A DNA stretch of 64,000 bases, taken from positions 29,351 to 93,350 of the forward strand of contig NZ_LQPH01000185.1 in assembly GCF_002102255.1 (NCBI RefSeq), written 5' to 3'. Shown in pieces: positions 24,909-33,687 of this stretch. This DNA comes from Mycobacterium nebraskense. GTDB lineage: Bacteria > Actinomycetota > Actinomycetes > Mycobacteriales > Mycobacteriaceae. The number at the start of each line of letters is the position of its first letter. The first letter of the stretch is position 1. The position numbers and the translations under genes were made by a program. The notes beneath the pieces are model-generated. The model searched no databases. It saw only the letters and a list, made by a program, of their open reading frames with translations, and had not been told where the DNA came from.

Positions 24909-26056
24909 TGACCACGATCGAACGGGTCGCGTCGCCGACCGGCCACGACGACGAAATAGCAGTCACCATCGTCGACACCGACGTGCACCCGTTGCCCGTC
25001 TCGACCGACGTGCTCAAGTCGTACGCGGCGCCCGAATGGGTCGACAAGATATGGCCGACTGGCAACGCGGTCACCCCGGTCCCGCATTTCTACGACACAC
25101 CGGATTCGTACAAGACCATGTCGCTGCGCTTGGACGCCGCCCCGCCGGGTGGCGGGTTCGCGGGCAGTGACCCCAAGTTCGCCGCCAAGCAGTTGCTCCT
25201 CGATGCCGGCGTCAGCATCGCCACGCTGGAGCCGATGTGTGACGCCCAACTGCCACAGGCCGAACATGTTCTCAAGTCCGCCTACAACGACTGGCTTGCC
25301 GACGTCTGGCTCCACACGAACAACGCGCACGGCCGCTGGCGCGGATCGATCAGCGTCAGCGCGCAGACGCCCGAACAGGCGGCGCGCGAGGTCGAACGGT
25401 GGGCGGGACATCCGTACCTGGCTCAAGTGCTGATGACCCCGCAGACTCGTGGGATCCCCTTCGGCAACCCGCATTTCGACCCGCTCTATGAAGCCGCGGC
25501 GCGCAACGGTTTCCCGGTGGCCACGCACCTGATGGGGCAGACGCCGTTCGAGCTGATCCCGCTGTACCCGGTCGGCAATCCCGCGCACTGGCACGACTTC
25601 TTTGCCTCCTGGCCACTGTTGTACGTCTCGCACCTGATGAGCCTGGTCTTCGACGGCGCTTTCGACCGCCACCCCGACCTGCGGGTGGTGTTCGTCGAAG
25701 GCGGATTTACGTGGGCGATGCCGGTGATGTCGCGGATGGATCGGATCTGGGAAGCCCGCCGGGGCGACCTGCCCCACGTGCGGCGTCGTCCGTCGGAGTA
25801 TGTCCGCGAACATGTTCGGTTCACCACCCAGCCGCTGGAAGATGCTGACACTGTGCGGTTCCGGGAGTACCTGGAGATGATGGACCTGGGCGACAACCTG
25901 ATGTTCTCGACGGACTACCCGCATTGGAGCTACGACTCGCCGGCCTACGCGATCAACCGATTCCCCGCCGACCAGCGGGAGCGGATCATGCGCGGCAACG
26001 CGACCGCTCTTTACGGGCTACCGGCGACGGTCAAGGCGCTGCCCGGGGAACGGTAA
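24908..26056 (+). CDS. Amidohydrolase (AH2 family, metal-dependent)
   Basis: This 382-residue amidohydrolase-2 protein is a distant paralogue of the preceding gene. It keeps DTDVHP at the N-terminus, FPVATHLMG, VVFVEGGFTWAMPVMSRMDRIW and the C-terminal metal Asp in FSTDYPHW. The retained DxH and Asp suggest this member is the active partner if the two proteins form a heteromer, which is inference. ATG 24908 shares its A with the previous stop. The likely reaction is C-C or amide bond cleavage or decarboxylation of a ring-opened intermediate. Confidence 0.87.
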   Translation: MTTIERVASPTGHDDEIAVTIVDTDVHPLPVSTDVLKSYAAPEWVDKIWPTGNAVTPVPHFYDTPDSYKTMSLRLDAAPPGGGFAGSDPKFAAKQLLLDAGVSIATLEPMCDAQLPQAEHVLKSAYNDWLADVWLHTNNAHGRWRGSISVSAQTPEQAAREVERWAGHPYLAQVLMTPQTRGIPFGNPHFDPLYEAAARNGFPVATHLMGQTPFELIPLYPVGNPAHWHDFFASWPLLYVSHLMSLVFDGAFDRHPDLRVVFVEGGFTWAMPVMSRMDRIWEARRGDLPHVRRRPSEYVREHVRFTTQPLEDADTVRFREYLEMMDLGDNLMFSTDYPHWSYDSPAYAINRFPADQRERIMRGNATALYGLPATVKALPGER

Positions 26057-26194
26057 ATCTGGCCCAAGCTGAGGCGACTGGCCCCTCGTCTTTCACCGCA
26101 CGGAATCGCAGGTCTACCTTGAAGAGGGTTTTTCGGCGCGCTCCCGCGCCGGGACCGGACGAGCCCGCATCATGAGCCCGGAAGATGAGAAGGT

Positions 26195-27166
26195 ATGACA
26201 CAGACGAATCTGACGCGGCCGCAGGGCCTTACCCGGATCGACCCGGTGCTCCGGGAGGCTGCCACCGCACTGGGCGTCGTCGAATTCCGCGCCGAGACAC
26301 TGCCCGCCGAACGGGCACACGCCAACCGGCTCGCAGCGGAGCGTGCCGCGGCAGTCGACACCGCCGACGTGGCCGTCGAAACGCGCGCGATCGCCGGCCC
26401 GGGCGGCCACGAGCTGAACCTTCGTTTCTACCGGGGTCCGGACCTTGATCGAGCCGGGTCAGGTTCGCCCCTGGTCCTCTACGCCCACGGCGGTGGCTTC
26501 GTGACGGGAAACCTGGACACCGATCACGCCCAATGCGTGGAGCTGGCCAGAGAAGGCGGTTGCCTGCTGATATCGGTCGACTACCGGCTCGCACCGGAGC
26601 ATCCGTGCCCGGCGGCGTTGGACGACGTCGAGGCCGGCTTCTACTACGCCATCCGTAATTGCGGCGAGCTGAACGTGGACGTCAACCGCATCGCGGTGAT
26701 GGGCCGTGACGCGGGCGCGGCGCTGGTCGCGGGCCTGAGTCAGCGCATGTTCGATGACGAAGGCCCGCAGATCCTGGTGCAGATCCTGCACCAGCCGATG
26801 CTCGACTCCGACGCCACCCAGTCCCGGCGTGAATTCCAGCGCACGCCGGGCCTCAACGGGCCTGCGGTGAGCCGGGCGTGGGGCCATTACCTCGGGCACG
26901 CGAGCGCCAGCGGTCAACACGTTCCCGCGCACCGGGCGAACCTCGAGGGCCTGCCGCCCACGTTCATCAGCTGCGCGGAGATCGATCCCTGCCGCGACGA
27001 AGCCATCGACTACGCGAACAGGCTGCTGCACGCCTATGTGCACACCGAATTGCACGTCATCGCAGCGGCATTCAACGGGTTCGACTTGTTGGTTCCCGAT
27101 TGGGTTGTTTCTCAGGAGAACCGAGCCTTGCACGCGCGTTCGTTGCGCCGTGTGTTCGCCATGTAG
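26195..27166 (+). CDS. HSL-type alpha/beta hydrolase with replaced catalytic residues (pseudo-esterase)
   Basis: The 323-residue protein has the hormone-sensitive-lipase layout: HGGG oxyanion motif at residues 98-101 and DYRLAPEHPCPA. The nucleophile elbow, normally GDSAG, reads GRDAG, so Ser is Asp172. The catalytic His region, normally AFHGF, reads AFNGF with Asn294. Only the acid Asp264 (EIDPCRDE) remains. The reading frame is intact and otherwise well conserved, so this is a maintained protein rather than a decaying gene. It may bind a ligand or act by another chemistry. It lies between the amidohydrolase and acyl-CoA dehydrogenase genes. Confidence 0.88.
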   Translation: MTQTNLTRPQGLTRIDPVLREAATALGVVEFRAETLPAERAHANRLAAERAAAVDTADVAVETRAIAGPGGHELNLRFYRGPDLDRAGSGSPLVLYAHGGGFVTGNLDTDHAQCVELAREGGCLLISVDYRLAPEHPCPAALDDVEAGFYYAIRNCGELNVDVNRIAVMGRDAGAALVAGLSQRMFDDEGPQILVQILHQPMLDSDATQSRREFQRTPGLNGPAVSRAWGHYLGHASASGQHVPAHRANLEGLPPTFISCAEIDPCRDEAIDYANRLLHAYVHTELHVIAAAFNGFDLLVPDWVVSQENRALHARSLRRVFAM

Positions 27167-27190
27167 CGGTGCGCAGCACTATCGACGGGA

Positions 27191-27211
27191 CTCCGGTAGC
27201 TCTTACCGTAG
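27191..27211. promoter_or_regulatory. Motif A operator, copy 5
   Basis: Halves CTCCGGTAG (27191-27199) and TTACCGTAG (27203-27211) match the perfect site at 5823 at 14 of 18 arm positions with the same 3-bp spacer. It is 50 bp upstream of the acyl-CoA dehydrogenase pair starting at 27261. Confidence 0.6.
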
Positions 27212-27260
27212 TGCTCGTTGCTACGATCGAAAACGTCGGCGAAATCGGACGAGAGGCAGC

Positions 27261-28403
27261 ATGACCACACTCGACTCTCCCGAAAAGACGCTGTTCACCT
27301 CGACAACCCAAGCTTTTCTGGAAAAGGAAGCGCCGCTGCGCCGCGTGCGGGAGTTGCACGCCGCGGGGGTGTCGTTTGACCCGGCCTGGTGGCGGCGCGC
27401 GGCGGAGCTCGGCTGGACCGGCCTGCTGGTGCCGGAGGAATTGGGTGGCGGCAGCGTCTCCGGCAGCGGCCTGGCGGATCTGGCCATGGTCGCCGAACAG
27501 CTCGGGAAGACCGTGGCGCCCGGGCCCTTGTATCCGGTCAGCGTCGTGCTGGGCGCGCTCGTCGAGTGCGCGGACCGGCAATCGCACACTGCCACCATCG
27601 AGGCGCTGATGTCCGGTGAAACCGTGGCGTCGTGGGCGGTTTCGGAGCCGGGCCAGGGCTGGGCGCCGCTGAATCCGTCGGTGACGGCCACCCCGACCGA
27701 TTCGGGCTACCGCATCGACGGCACGAAGGACCGGGTCGAGGCCGGCGCGCAGAGCGCGGTGTTGCTGGTCGTGGCGCGCTGCGGTGACGAGCTCCGCCAG
27801 TTTCTGGTTCCCACGGATGCGCCGGGCGTCACGATCGTGCCCCAGCAGTCGGTCGACCTGGTCAAGCAATATGCCCGGGTGCATTTCGACGGTGTGATGG
27901 TGGACCGATCGGCGGCCGTCGGCACCGCCGCCGAGACCGCCGCGCTGGTCGATCGTCAGAGCCAAATCGCCCAGGTCCTGCAGTGCGCCGAGGTGGTCGG
28001 CATTTCGCAGACGGTGTTCGACCTGACCGTCCAGTGGGCGCTGGACCGGCACACGTTCGGGCGCCCGCTGGCGTCCTACCAGGCCCTCAAACACAAGTTC
28101 GCCGACATGAAGCTGTGGCTGGAAGCCTGCCGCGCCACCACCGCCGCGGCGGTCGCCGACGTTGCCGCCAACTCACCCGGGGCGGGCCTGTCGGCTAGCA
28201 TCGCCAAGTCCTACGTGGGCGAGATGGCCGGCCAGATCGTCCAGGCCTGTGTGCAGATGCACGGGGGCATCGGCGTCACCTGGGAGCACGACCTGCACCT
28301 CTACCTGCGCCGGATTACGTTGTATCGCTCCATGTTCGGTACACCGGAGGAACACAACCTGCGCGTGTATGAATACGAGAAGGCAGGTCGTTCGAACAGA
28401 TGA
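27261..28403 (+). CDS. Acyl-CoA dehydrogenase (FadE-type), subunit 1 of a pair
   Basis: This 380-residue acyl-CoA dehydrogenase has N-terminal helices with WWRRAAELGWTGLLVPEELGG, the middle beta domain (ASWAVSEPGQGW) and the C-terminal four-helix bundle (RHTFGRPLASYQALKHKFADM, QMHGGIGVTWEHDLHLYLRR). The FAD-binding region is degenerate compared with homotetrameric enzymes. With the next gene, which overlaps by ATGA, it matches the split alpha2-beta2 acyl-CoA dehydrogenases known from mycobacterial sterol side-chain degradation. It would introduce a 2,3-double bond into a CoA thioester. Confidence 0.92.
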   Translation: MTTLDSPEKTLFTSTTQAFLEKEAPLRRVRELHAAGVSFDPAWWRRAAELGWTGLLVPEELGGGSVSGSGLADLAMVAEQLGKTVAPGPLYPVSVVLGALVECADRQSHTATIEALMSGETVASWAVSEPGQGWAPLNPSVTATPTDSGYRIDGTKDRVEAGAQSAVLLVVARCGDELRQFLVPTDAPGVTIVPQQSVDLVKQYARVHFDGVMVDRSAAVGTAAETAALVDRQSQIAQVLQCAEVVGISQTVFDLTVQWALDRHTFGRPLASYQALKHKFADMKLWLEACRATTAAAVADVAANSPGAGLSASIAKSYVGEMAGQIVQACVQMHGGIGVTWEHDLHLYLRRITLYRSMFGTPEEHNLRVYEYEKAGRSNR

Positions 28404-29644
28404 CGCCGACCGAATCCGTCGCCGAGTTCGCGGCGCGGGCCAAGGCATGGCTGGCGGACAACATGCCACCCATCGATCCTGAGTCCCCGCCGCCCGCCCC
28501 GCGCGACGACGAACGATCCTGGCTACGCGCCCGGGAACTGCAAAAGCGGTTGTACGAAGGCGGATTCGCCGGGATCTGCTTTCCGCGCGAGTACGGCGGC
28601 TTAGGCCTGGACTACGAGTATCAGAAGGCGTTCGACGCGGAATCCCTCACCTACGAGATGCCGCTGATCCTCAACACCCCCACGTTCACCATCTGCTGCG
28701 CCACGCTGCTCGACACCGGCAGCGAAGAGCAAAAGAAGCAACACATCGCCGCAGCGCTGCGCGGCGACGAGGTGCTGGTGCAGTTGTTGTCCGAGCCAAG
28801 CGGCGGGTCCGACCTGGCCGGCGTCATCACCCGGGCCGAACGCCACGGCGACCGCTGGGTACTCAACGGGGCCAAGACGTGGAGCACCAGCGCGTTCGCC
28901 GCCGATTACGGATTGTGTCTGGCCCGCACCGATTGGGATGTGCCCAAACACGAGGGCTTGACCATGTTCCTGGTGCCCATCGCGCATCCGGGAATTACGT
29001 TGCGGCGCATCACCATGCTGAGCGGTTCCACCGAGTTCTGCGAGGAGTTTCTCGACGGGGTGGATGTCGGCGACGACGCCGTCGTCGGGGAGGTCAACGA
29101 CGGCTGGGCGGTGGCGTCGCGGCAGCTGTACCACGAGCGCCGGGCGGTGGGGCAGGGGTCCGAGTTCGCCAGCGGCAGCGGCAGCGAGGGTGGCAACGCG
29201 AGTCCCGTTGACTATGTGGCCCTTATCGAAAAGACGGGACAGGCCGGTAACGAACGCGTGCAGCAGATGGCCGGCCGCGTACTGGTACAGCGCGCGGTGG
29301 CCGAGCAGCTGATCGGTCACGTGTACCGCAGCGTCCGAGACGGCGCGCTGCCGCCGGCCGCCGGCACGCTCATCAGGCTGTTCCACGCCGAGACTGTGAC
29401 CCTGGATGTCGACACCGCCATGGCGATCGCGGGAAGCGCCGGCGTCGTCGGGGAACCGGGCGACGGCCTGGAAGCCGGGCTGCGCTACCTGGCCCGCCAG
29501 ACCGTCGCGATGGGCGGCGGCACCACGGAGATGGCGCGCAACGTCATCGGCGAGCGTGTGCTGGACTTCCCGCGGGAATACGCCGCCGACCGCGGGGTGC
29601 CGTTCAAGCAGGTGCGGCACGGCCAGCGGTCTGACCGTCCCTAG
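28400..29644 (+). CDS. Acyl-CoA dehydrogenase (FadE-type), subunit 2 of a pair
   Basis: The 414-residue protein has the acyl-CoA dehydrogenase signature LLSEPSGGSDLAG, the FAD-contacting WSTSAFAADYGL, and the C-terminal GGGTTEMARNVIGERVLDFPRE. A Gly/Ser-rich insertion (FASGSGSEGGNAS) near residue 255 lies in a surface loop. ATG 28400 overlaps the partner gene's stop. The two proteins are about 25-30 percent alike by eye and should assemble as a heterotetramer. The stop overlaps the convergent phosphatase gene by 3 bp. Confidence 0.92.
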   Translation: MTPTESVAEFAARAKAWLADNMPPIDPESPPPAPRDDERSWLRARELQKRLYEGGFAGICFPREYGGLGLDYEYQKAFDAESLTYEMPLILNTPTFTICCATLLDTGSEEQKKQHIAAALRGDEVLVQLLSEPSGGSDLAGVITRAERHGDRWVLNGAKTWSTSAFAADYGLCLARTDWDVPKHEGLTMFLVPIAHPGITLRRITMLSGSTEFCEEFLDGVDVGDDAVVGEVNDGWAVASRQLYHERRAVGQGSEFASGSGSEGGNASPVDYVALIEKTGQAGNERVQQMAGRVLVQRAVAEQLIGHVYRSVRDGALPPAAGTLIRLFHAETVTLDVDTAMAIAGSAGVVGEPGDGLEAGLRYLARQTVAMGGGTTEMARNVIGERVLDFPREYAADRGVPFKQVRHGQRSDRP

Positions 29645-31608
29645 CCCTCGGCGACGAGATTCTCGGCGAGACCACCGGCGACCGGGAGCTGTACCAGCGA
29701 CAAGACGTGGTGCGCCGGGCTCCCCGGCGGAGCCACCAGCACATACTCGCTGCCCTGTCGTTGTGCTCGGTCGCGCGCGGCGGCCAGTGCGCTGACGCCG
29801 GCCGAGCCGAGCTGGGTCACCGCGCTGAGATCGATCGTCAACGGCGCGACGCCGGAACGGCTTTCGACCGCGATCAGCCGATCCAGCGTGGAAGCGCTGT
29901 TGGAGTCGACGTCGCCGCTGACGACGATGCGCCCGGGTTCGGTGACCACGGAGACGAATTCGGAGTTCATCGACTGCTGCTGATCTGCCCGGCTGACGAG
30001 CGTGTCGGTGACGAAATTGGCCGGTCGTGACAGGCGGTGCGTCAGGCGGGCGGTGGTGCCACCAGGCCCATGGGTTACGTGCGCGCTGGTCACCAGGGCT
30101 TCGGCCATGGCGAGCCCGCGACCACGGCCCTGTTCGCCTTCACGATGGTCCTTCCACTGTCCACGGTCGATGACCGACGCATGCAGGTTGCCGTCGCCGG
30201 CTAGCGACGCTTCGACGACGATGCCGTCGGAAACCTCTGTGGCATAACCGTGTTCGACCGCGTTCTCAACGAATTCCGAGATCGCGTGCACGATGTCGGA
30301 AATGTCGTCGGCGGCGGCGCCGATGTCGGAGAGCCATTGACGCAAGCGGGCACGCACCGTGCGTGCGGCCTGAATCGTGGCATCCAGCGTCATCTGGAGC
30401 GGTGGCGGCGGCGTGCGCCGTTGCGCCGCAAGCAGGGTGATGTCGTCGCTGTAGCCGGTCGACCGCAGCAGCAATTCCAAAGTCTCCGAACAGATACGGT
30501 CGATGGGGCGCGCCGAGGACTCGATGACGAACCCGCCCTGGCCGCCGGCGATGTTGGCGGCCAAGTCGGCGAATTCGGCGGTGCTGGCCATTAGCGGCCG
30601 GCCGGGGCGTTCGATCAGGCCGTCGGTGTAGAGCATGACCGCGTCGCCCACGCCGAGGAATTCGGTGCGCACCGGGAAACCCGTGCCGCTGCCCAGCGGG
30701 CCGGCCCCGGACGGCTCGAGGTAGCGCGCGTCGGCCTCCGCCCCGACGAACAGCGGCGGTGGGTGACCGGCGGTGCAATACTGGAATTCGCCCGTGGTGA
30801 AGTCGAGCGATCCCACGCACACGGTGGCCGACCTCGATCCGGGCACATGTTCGTGGAAGCGGTCGACCGCCGCCAGCGCCTCGGCGACCGGATACCCCGC
30901 CAAGATCTGCATCCGCAGCGCGGTGCGCAATTGCGACATCACCGCGGCCGCCTCGACGCCATGGCCGACGACGTCGCCGACGATGAGAACCAGTCGATCG
31001 CCAAGGGGGACCGCATCAAACCAGTCGCCGCCGGCCGCTGTGTCCTGCGCGGCGACGAGGTACTCGGCGGCGACGTCGGCGCCGGAGACGACGGGCACCG
31101 ACGGCGCCAGCAACGCCTGCTGCATGACGGTGGCCGAATCGCGGACGTTGCGGTACCGCTCGGACAACTCCTGCATGCGCGACTCGGCGGCCAGCCGTGC
31201 CCGCACCCGGTCGGTCACGTCGACGAAGGCGAGCTGCACGCCCTCGATCGCGCCGTCGTCGCCGTGCCGCGCCGTGACGATGAAGTCGAAGAAGTGTTCT
31301 TGTGCTCCCCCCGAGCCCTCGAAGTCAGCCTGTACCCGCCACTCGGTTCCTGACTGTGGCTCGCCCGTCTGGTAGACCCGGTCGAACATTTGTAAGATCT
31401 GCTGGCTCTCCAGCTCGGGGTAGACCTCTCGCACGAGGAGCCCGATGCTGTCGATCGGCGGACTGAGCGCGCGGTAGGCGGCGTTGACCGCGACGAATCG
31501 ATGGTCGGGCCCCTCGAGGCCAACCAATAGCGCGGGGACGTTGTCGAAGGTGCGGCGCACGTCGTCGGCCGCACCCACGGTCCCGTCCCAGTTTCTCTCG
31601 GCCGCCAT
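29641..31608 (-). CDS. RsbU-RsbW-RsbV multidomain sigma-factor regulator (Rv1364c orthologue)
   Basis: The 655-residue protein joins four modules: a PAS sensor (about residues 18-135), a SpoIIE/PP2C phosphatase (about 170-390, with GGDWFDAVPLGDRLVLIVGDVVG metal-binding block), a GHKL anti-sigma kinase (about 405-525, SEFVENAVEHGYA ATP-binding N-box) and a STAS anti-anti-sigma domain (about 545-650, with LGSAGVSAL as the phospho-acceptor region). The order and many blocks match M. tuberculosis Rv1364c, a stress-responsive regulator of SigF (match from memory). It is regulatory, not catabolic, and is convergent with the acyl-CoA dehydrogenase genes. Confidence 0.96.
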   Translation of the reverse strand: MAAERNWDGTVGAADDVRRTFDNVPALLVGLEGPDHRFVAVNAAYRALSPPIDSIGLLVREVYPELESQQILQMFDRVYQTGEPQSGTEWRVQADFEGSGGAQEHFFDFIVTARHGDDGAIEGVQLAFVDVTDRVRARLAAESRMQELSERYRNVRDSATVMQQALLAPSVPVVSGADVAAEYLVAAQDTAAGGDWFDAVPLGDRLVLIVGDVVGHGVEAAAVMSQLRTALRMQILAGYPVAEALAAVDRFHEHVPGSRSATVCVGSLDFTTGEFQYCTAGHPPPLFVGAEADARYLEPSGAGPLGSGTGFPVRTEFLGVGDAVMLYTDGLIERPGRPLMASTAEFADLAANIAGGQGGFVIESSARPIDRICSETLELLLRSTGYSDDITLLAAQRRTPPPPLQMTLDATIQAARTVRARLRQWLSDIGAAADDISDIVHAISEFVENAVEHGYATEVSDGIVVEASLAGDGNLHASVIDRGQWKDHREGEQGRGRGLAMAEALVTSAHVTHGPGGTTARLTHRLSRPANFVTDTLVSRADQQQSMNSEFVSVVTEPGRIVVSGDVDSNSASTLDRLIAVESRSGVAPLTIDLSAVTQLGSAGVSALAAARDRAQRQGSEYVLVAPPGSPAHHVLSLVQLPVAGGLAENLVAEG

Positions 31609-31816
31609 TGGCCGTTCCTCCTACGGACCCCTTCTCGGACCGTGTCCCGCAAGCTGGTCAGAAAGCGCTGAGCACTCGCCAGACACCAAAGTTAAGAGTA
31701 TCAACGGCAACCCGGTGCTCGATGCAACAGTTTTCCCAGCGTGGCGCGGCTGCACCACTCGGCTGCCAATTTAACCAGTCCGGTTGGTAATTAATCAGCG
31801 CGGGTATCACGCGCTC

Positions 31817-32107
31817 ATGGTCAATGTCGTCCCGCGGCGGTTGATCTCGATCTGGCGACGCATCGTGACGTCACCGGTGCTCGCCTTGAATGGCTGGGTG
31901 GCCTTCAATCTGCCGCGAACGGTGACCGCATTGGGCGGATCGCTGCTGATGGGCCTGGTGGCCGTGCACGCCTATGTCGTTATTACCGAACCGGGCGCGC
32001 CCTTGTACTTCGCTGTCTACTCCGCTCTGCTGGCGCTTTGTTGCCTGACGGCCGCGGCCGCGATGGTGTTCGCCCTCAAACCGCATGTGCCACAGGCGGG
32101 CTGGTAG
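31817..32107 (+). CDS. Small membrane protein, hypothetical
   Basis: This 96-residue protein has a basic N-terminus (VPRRLISIWRRIV) and two hydrophobic segments, about residues 34-55 (TALGGSLLMGLVAVHAYVVI) and 62-86 (YFAVYSALLALCCLTAAAAMVF), which should span the membrane. No family is recognised. No strong Shine-Dalgarno precedes ATG 31817; an in-frame TTG at 31784 is an alternative. It is divergent from the Rv1364c-like gene, 208 bp away, and could share its promoter region. Confidence 0.6.
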   Translation: MVNVVPRRLISIWRRIVTSPVLALNGWVAFNLPRTVTALGGSLLMGLVAVHAYVVITEPGAPLYFAVYSALLALCCLTAAAAMVFALKPHVPQAGW

Positions 32108-32124
32108 TTCGGCAGCGTGTCTGC

Positions 32125-32229
32125 ATGGCCTTCCTCGCCATCTATATGGTGGCGCTGACATGCCGCAATCCGGATTGCTCCAAGCCGCGCACCGGGATCG
32201 TGTTGCCGGAGCGCGACTTTCTCAGCTAA
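32125..32229 (+). CDS. Possible 34-aa small protein, tentative
   Basis: A short frame from ATG 32125 encodes a hydrophobic start (MAFLAIYMVALT) followed by CRNPDCSKP and a charged end. It lies 17 bp after the small membrane protein gene and could be coupled to it. The single Cys pair hints at a metal or disulfide site. The length and lack of a ribosome binding site make it doubtful. Confidence 0.2.
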   Translation: MAFLAIYMVALTCRNPDCSKPRTGIVLPERDFLS

Positions 32230-32399
32230 GGGACCGGCGCTTCGGAAGACGCGCCCGCAAACGTCTGAACCGCACAGGGCGGATACCCAATTTCGTCGGC
32301 GCCATGCCGGCTCAGCCCGCCGGGGCTAACGTGATGCCCCGGCTCGATGAAGGAAAGTTTCGGCGTTGCAGGCTTACTCGCGTGCCTGCGCCAACCCGG

Positions 32400-33605
32400 T
32401 CAGGCGGAGACGGGTTTTTTCGCCGGAGCGGAAACCTTCATCAGCTTCATCAGGTTGCCGCCCATGATCTTGGCGATGTCCGCCTCGTCGAAGTCGGTGA
32501 GTTCGTCAACGAAGGAGATCGGGTCCTTTAGTCCTTCGGGGTGCGGCCAGTCGGAGCCGAAGAGCACCCGGTCGGTACCCACCATCTTGACGATCTCGGT
32601 GAACCGGTCCTCCCAGAACGGGGTGATGTAGACGCAGCGCTTGAACGCCTCGATGGGGTCCTCGCTGAACGACTGCGGCATCTTCTTGTAGACGCCCTTG
32701 AGACCCTTGAAGAGGTCGGGCACCCAATCGGCGCCGTTCTCGATAGACAGGATCCGCAGCTCCGGGTTGCGGGACAGCGCGCCGTGGCACACCAGCGCAC
32801 CCATCGCGTCCAGGATCGGCCGATGGCCCATCGCGAAGCTGCGGAATGCGGTCGGCTTGAACGGCAGGAACTCGTCGCCGGGCTCCCACACGTTCGCGAA
32901 CTCGGAGTAACCACTGTCCGACGCGTGCATCGAGACCGGGAGCTCGGCCTTGATGCAGGCCTGCCAGAACGGGTCGAACTCCTCGAGGCCGAATGAGCGG
33001 CTGCCCTTGTAGCCGGGCACCGGCGCCGGGCGGACCAGCACGGTGCGCGCGCCGCGCTCCACGCACCACTGAAGTTCTTCGAGCGCGCGCTCGACGATGG
33101 GCAGGGTGATCACCGGGGTGGCGAAGATGCGGTCCTGATAGTTGAACGACCACTGCTCGTACATCCACTCGTTCAGCGCGTGGATGACGTCGTGGGTCAT
33201 CTCCGGGTCGTCCTTCATGCGCTCCTCGACCAGGCTGGCCAGGGTCGGGAACATCAGGGCGTAGTCGATGCCGAGCTCGTCCATGACCTCCAGCCGCGCG
33301 CCCGGTTCGCGGAAGGCGGGGATCGCCTTCATCGGCTCGCCGAGGATCTCGCGGTAGCTCTTACCCTGCGCGCCGTGGCGGAAGTAGTCCTCCTGGGCGC
33401 CGGGGCGTGCCACCACCTCGAACGTCGGGTTGGGGATGTACTCGCTGATGTGGCCGCGCACCACGATCTTGGTGCGACCGCGCACCTGCACGTAGTCGAT
33501 GACGTTCTTGCGCTTCTCCGGCAGGAACTTGGTCAGCGCCTCCTGCGGCTCGTACATGTGGTTGTCCGCGTCGAACACGGGGAAGGAAAGTTCGCGAGAC
33601 GGCAT
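32400..33605 (-). CDS. Amidohydrolase (AH2 family)
   Basis: The 401-residue amidohydrolase-2 protein starts MPSRELSFPVFDADNHMYEP, where DADNH replaces the usual DxHxH. It contains LPVSMHASDSGYSEF and the C-terminal metal Asp block VLFGSDWPHPEG. AAGGAG lies 7 bases before ATG 33605. The family includes decarboxylases and hydrolases of aromatic or ring-opened acids. It is the gene directly downstream of the TetR-hotdog fusion on the same strand, and a perfect inverted repeat separates the two. Confidence 0.9.
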   Translation of the reverse strand: MPSRELSFPVFDADNHMYEPQEALTKFLPEKRKNVIDYVQVRGRTKIVVRGHISEYIPNPTFEVVARPGAQEDYFRHGAQGKSYREILGEPMKAIPAFREPGARLEVMDELGIDYALMFPTLASLVEERMKDDPEMTHDVIHALNEWMYEQWSFNYQDRIFATPVITLPIVERALEELQWCVERGARTVLVRPAPVPGYKGSRSFGLEEFDPFWQACIKAELPVSMHASDSGYSEFANVWEPGDEFLPFKPTAFRSFAMGHRPILDAMGALVCHGALSRNPELRILSIENGADWVPDLFKGLKGVYKKMPQSFSEDPIEAFKRCVYITPFWEDRFTEIVKMVGTDRVLFGSDWPHPEGLKDPISFVDELTDFDEADIAKIMGGNLMKLMKVSAPAKKPVSA

Positions 33606-33641
33606 GGCGATCTCCTTGCGGAAGTCTGGGGTTCTCTGTAT

Positions 33642-33660
33642 GTGGTAATGACGTTACCAC
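33642..33660. promoter_or_regulatory. Perfect inverted repeat, likely TetR-fusion operator
   Basis: GTGGTAA (33642-33648) and TTACCAC (33654-33660) are perfect reverse complements around TGACG. The site is 37 bp upstream of the amidohydrolase ATG. A related site (GTGAGAA-TGAGG-TTACCGC) is found upstream of the TetR-fusion gene at 34758-34776, which suggests this protein binds both. Confidence 0.7.
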
Positions 33661-33687
33661 TTTCCCGCAGCTAGTTGTACAGGGGTC

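Noticed and set aside
26135..26150. Possible intrinsic terminator hairpin (GGCGCG/CGCGCC)
   Set aside because: The stem is not followed by a T-tract on the plus strand, it lies only about 45 bp before a gene start, and both neighbours are on the same strand.
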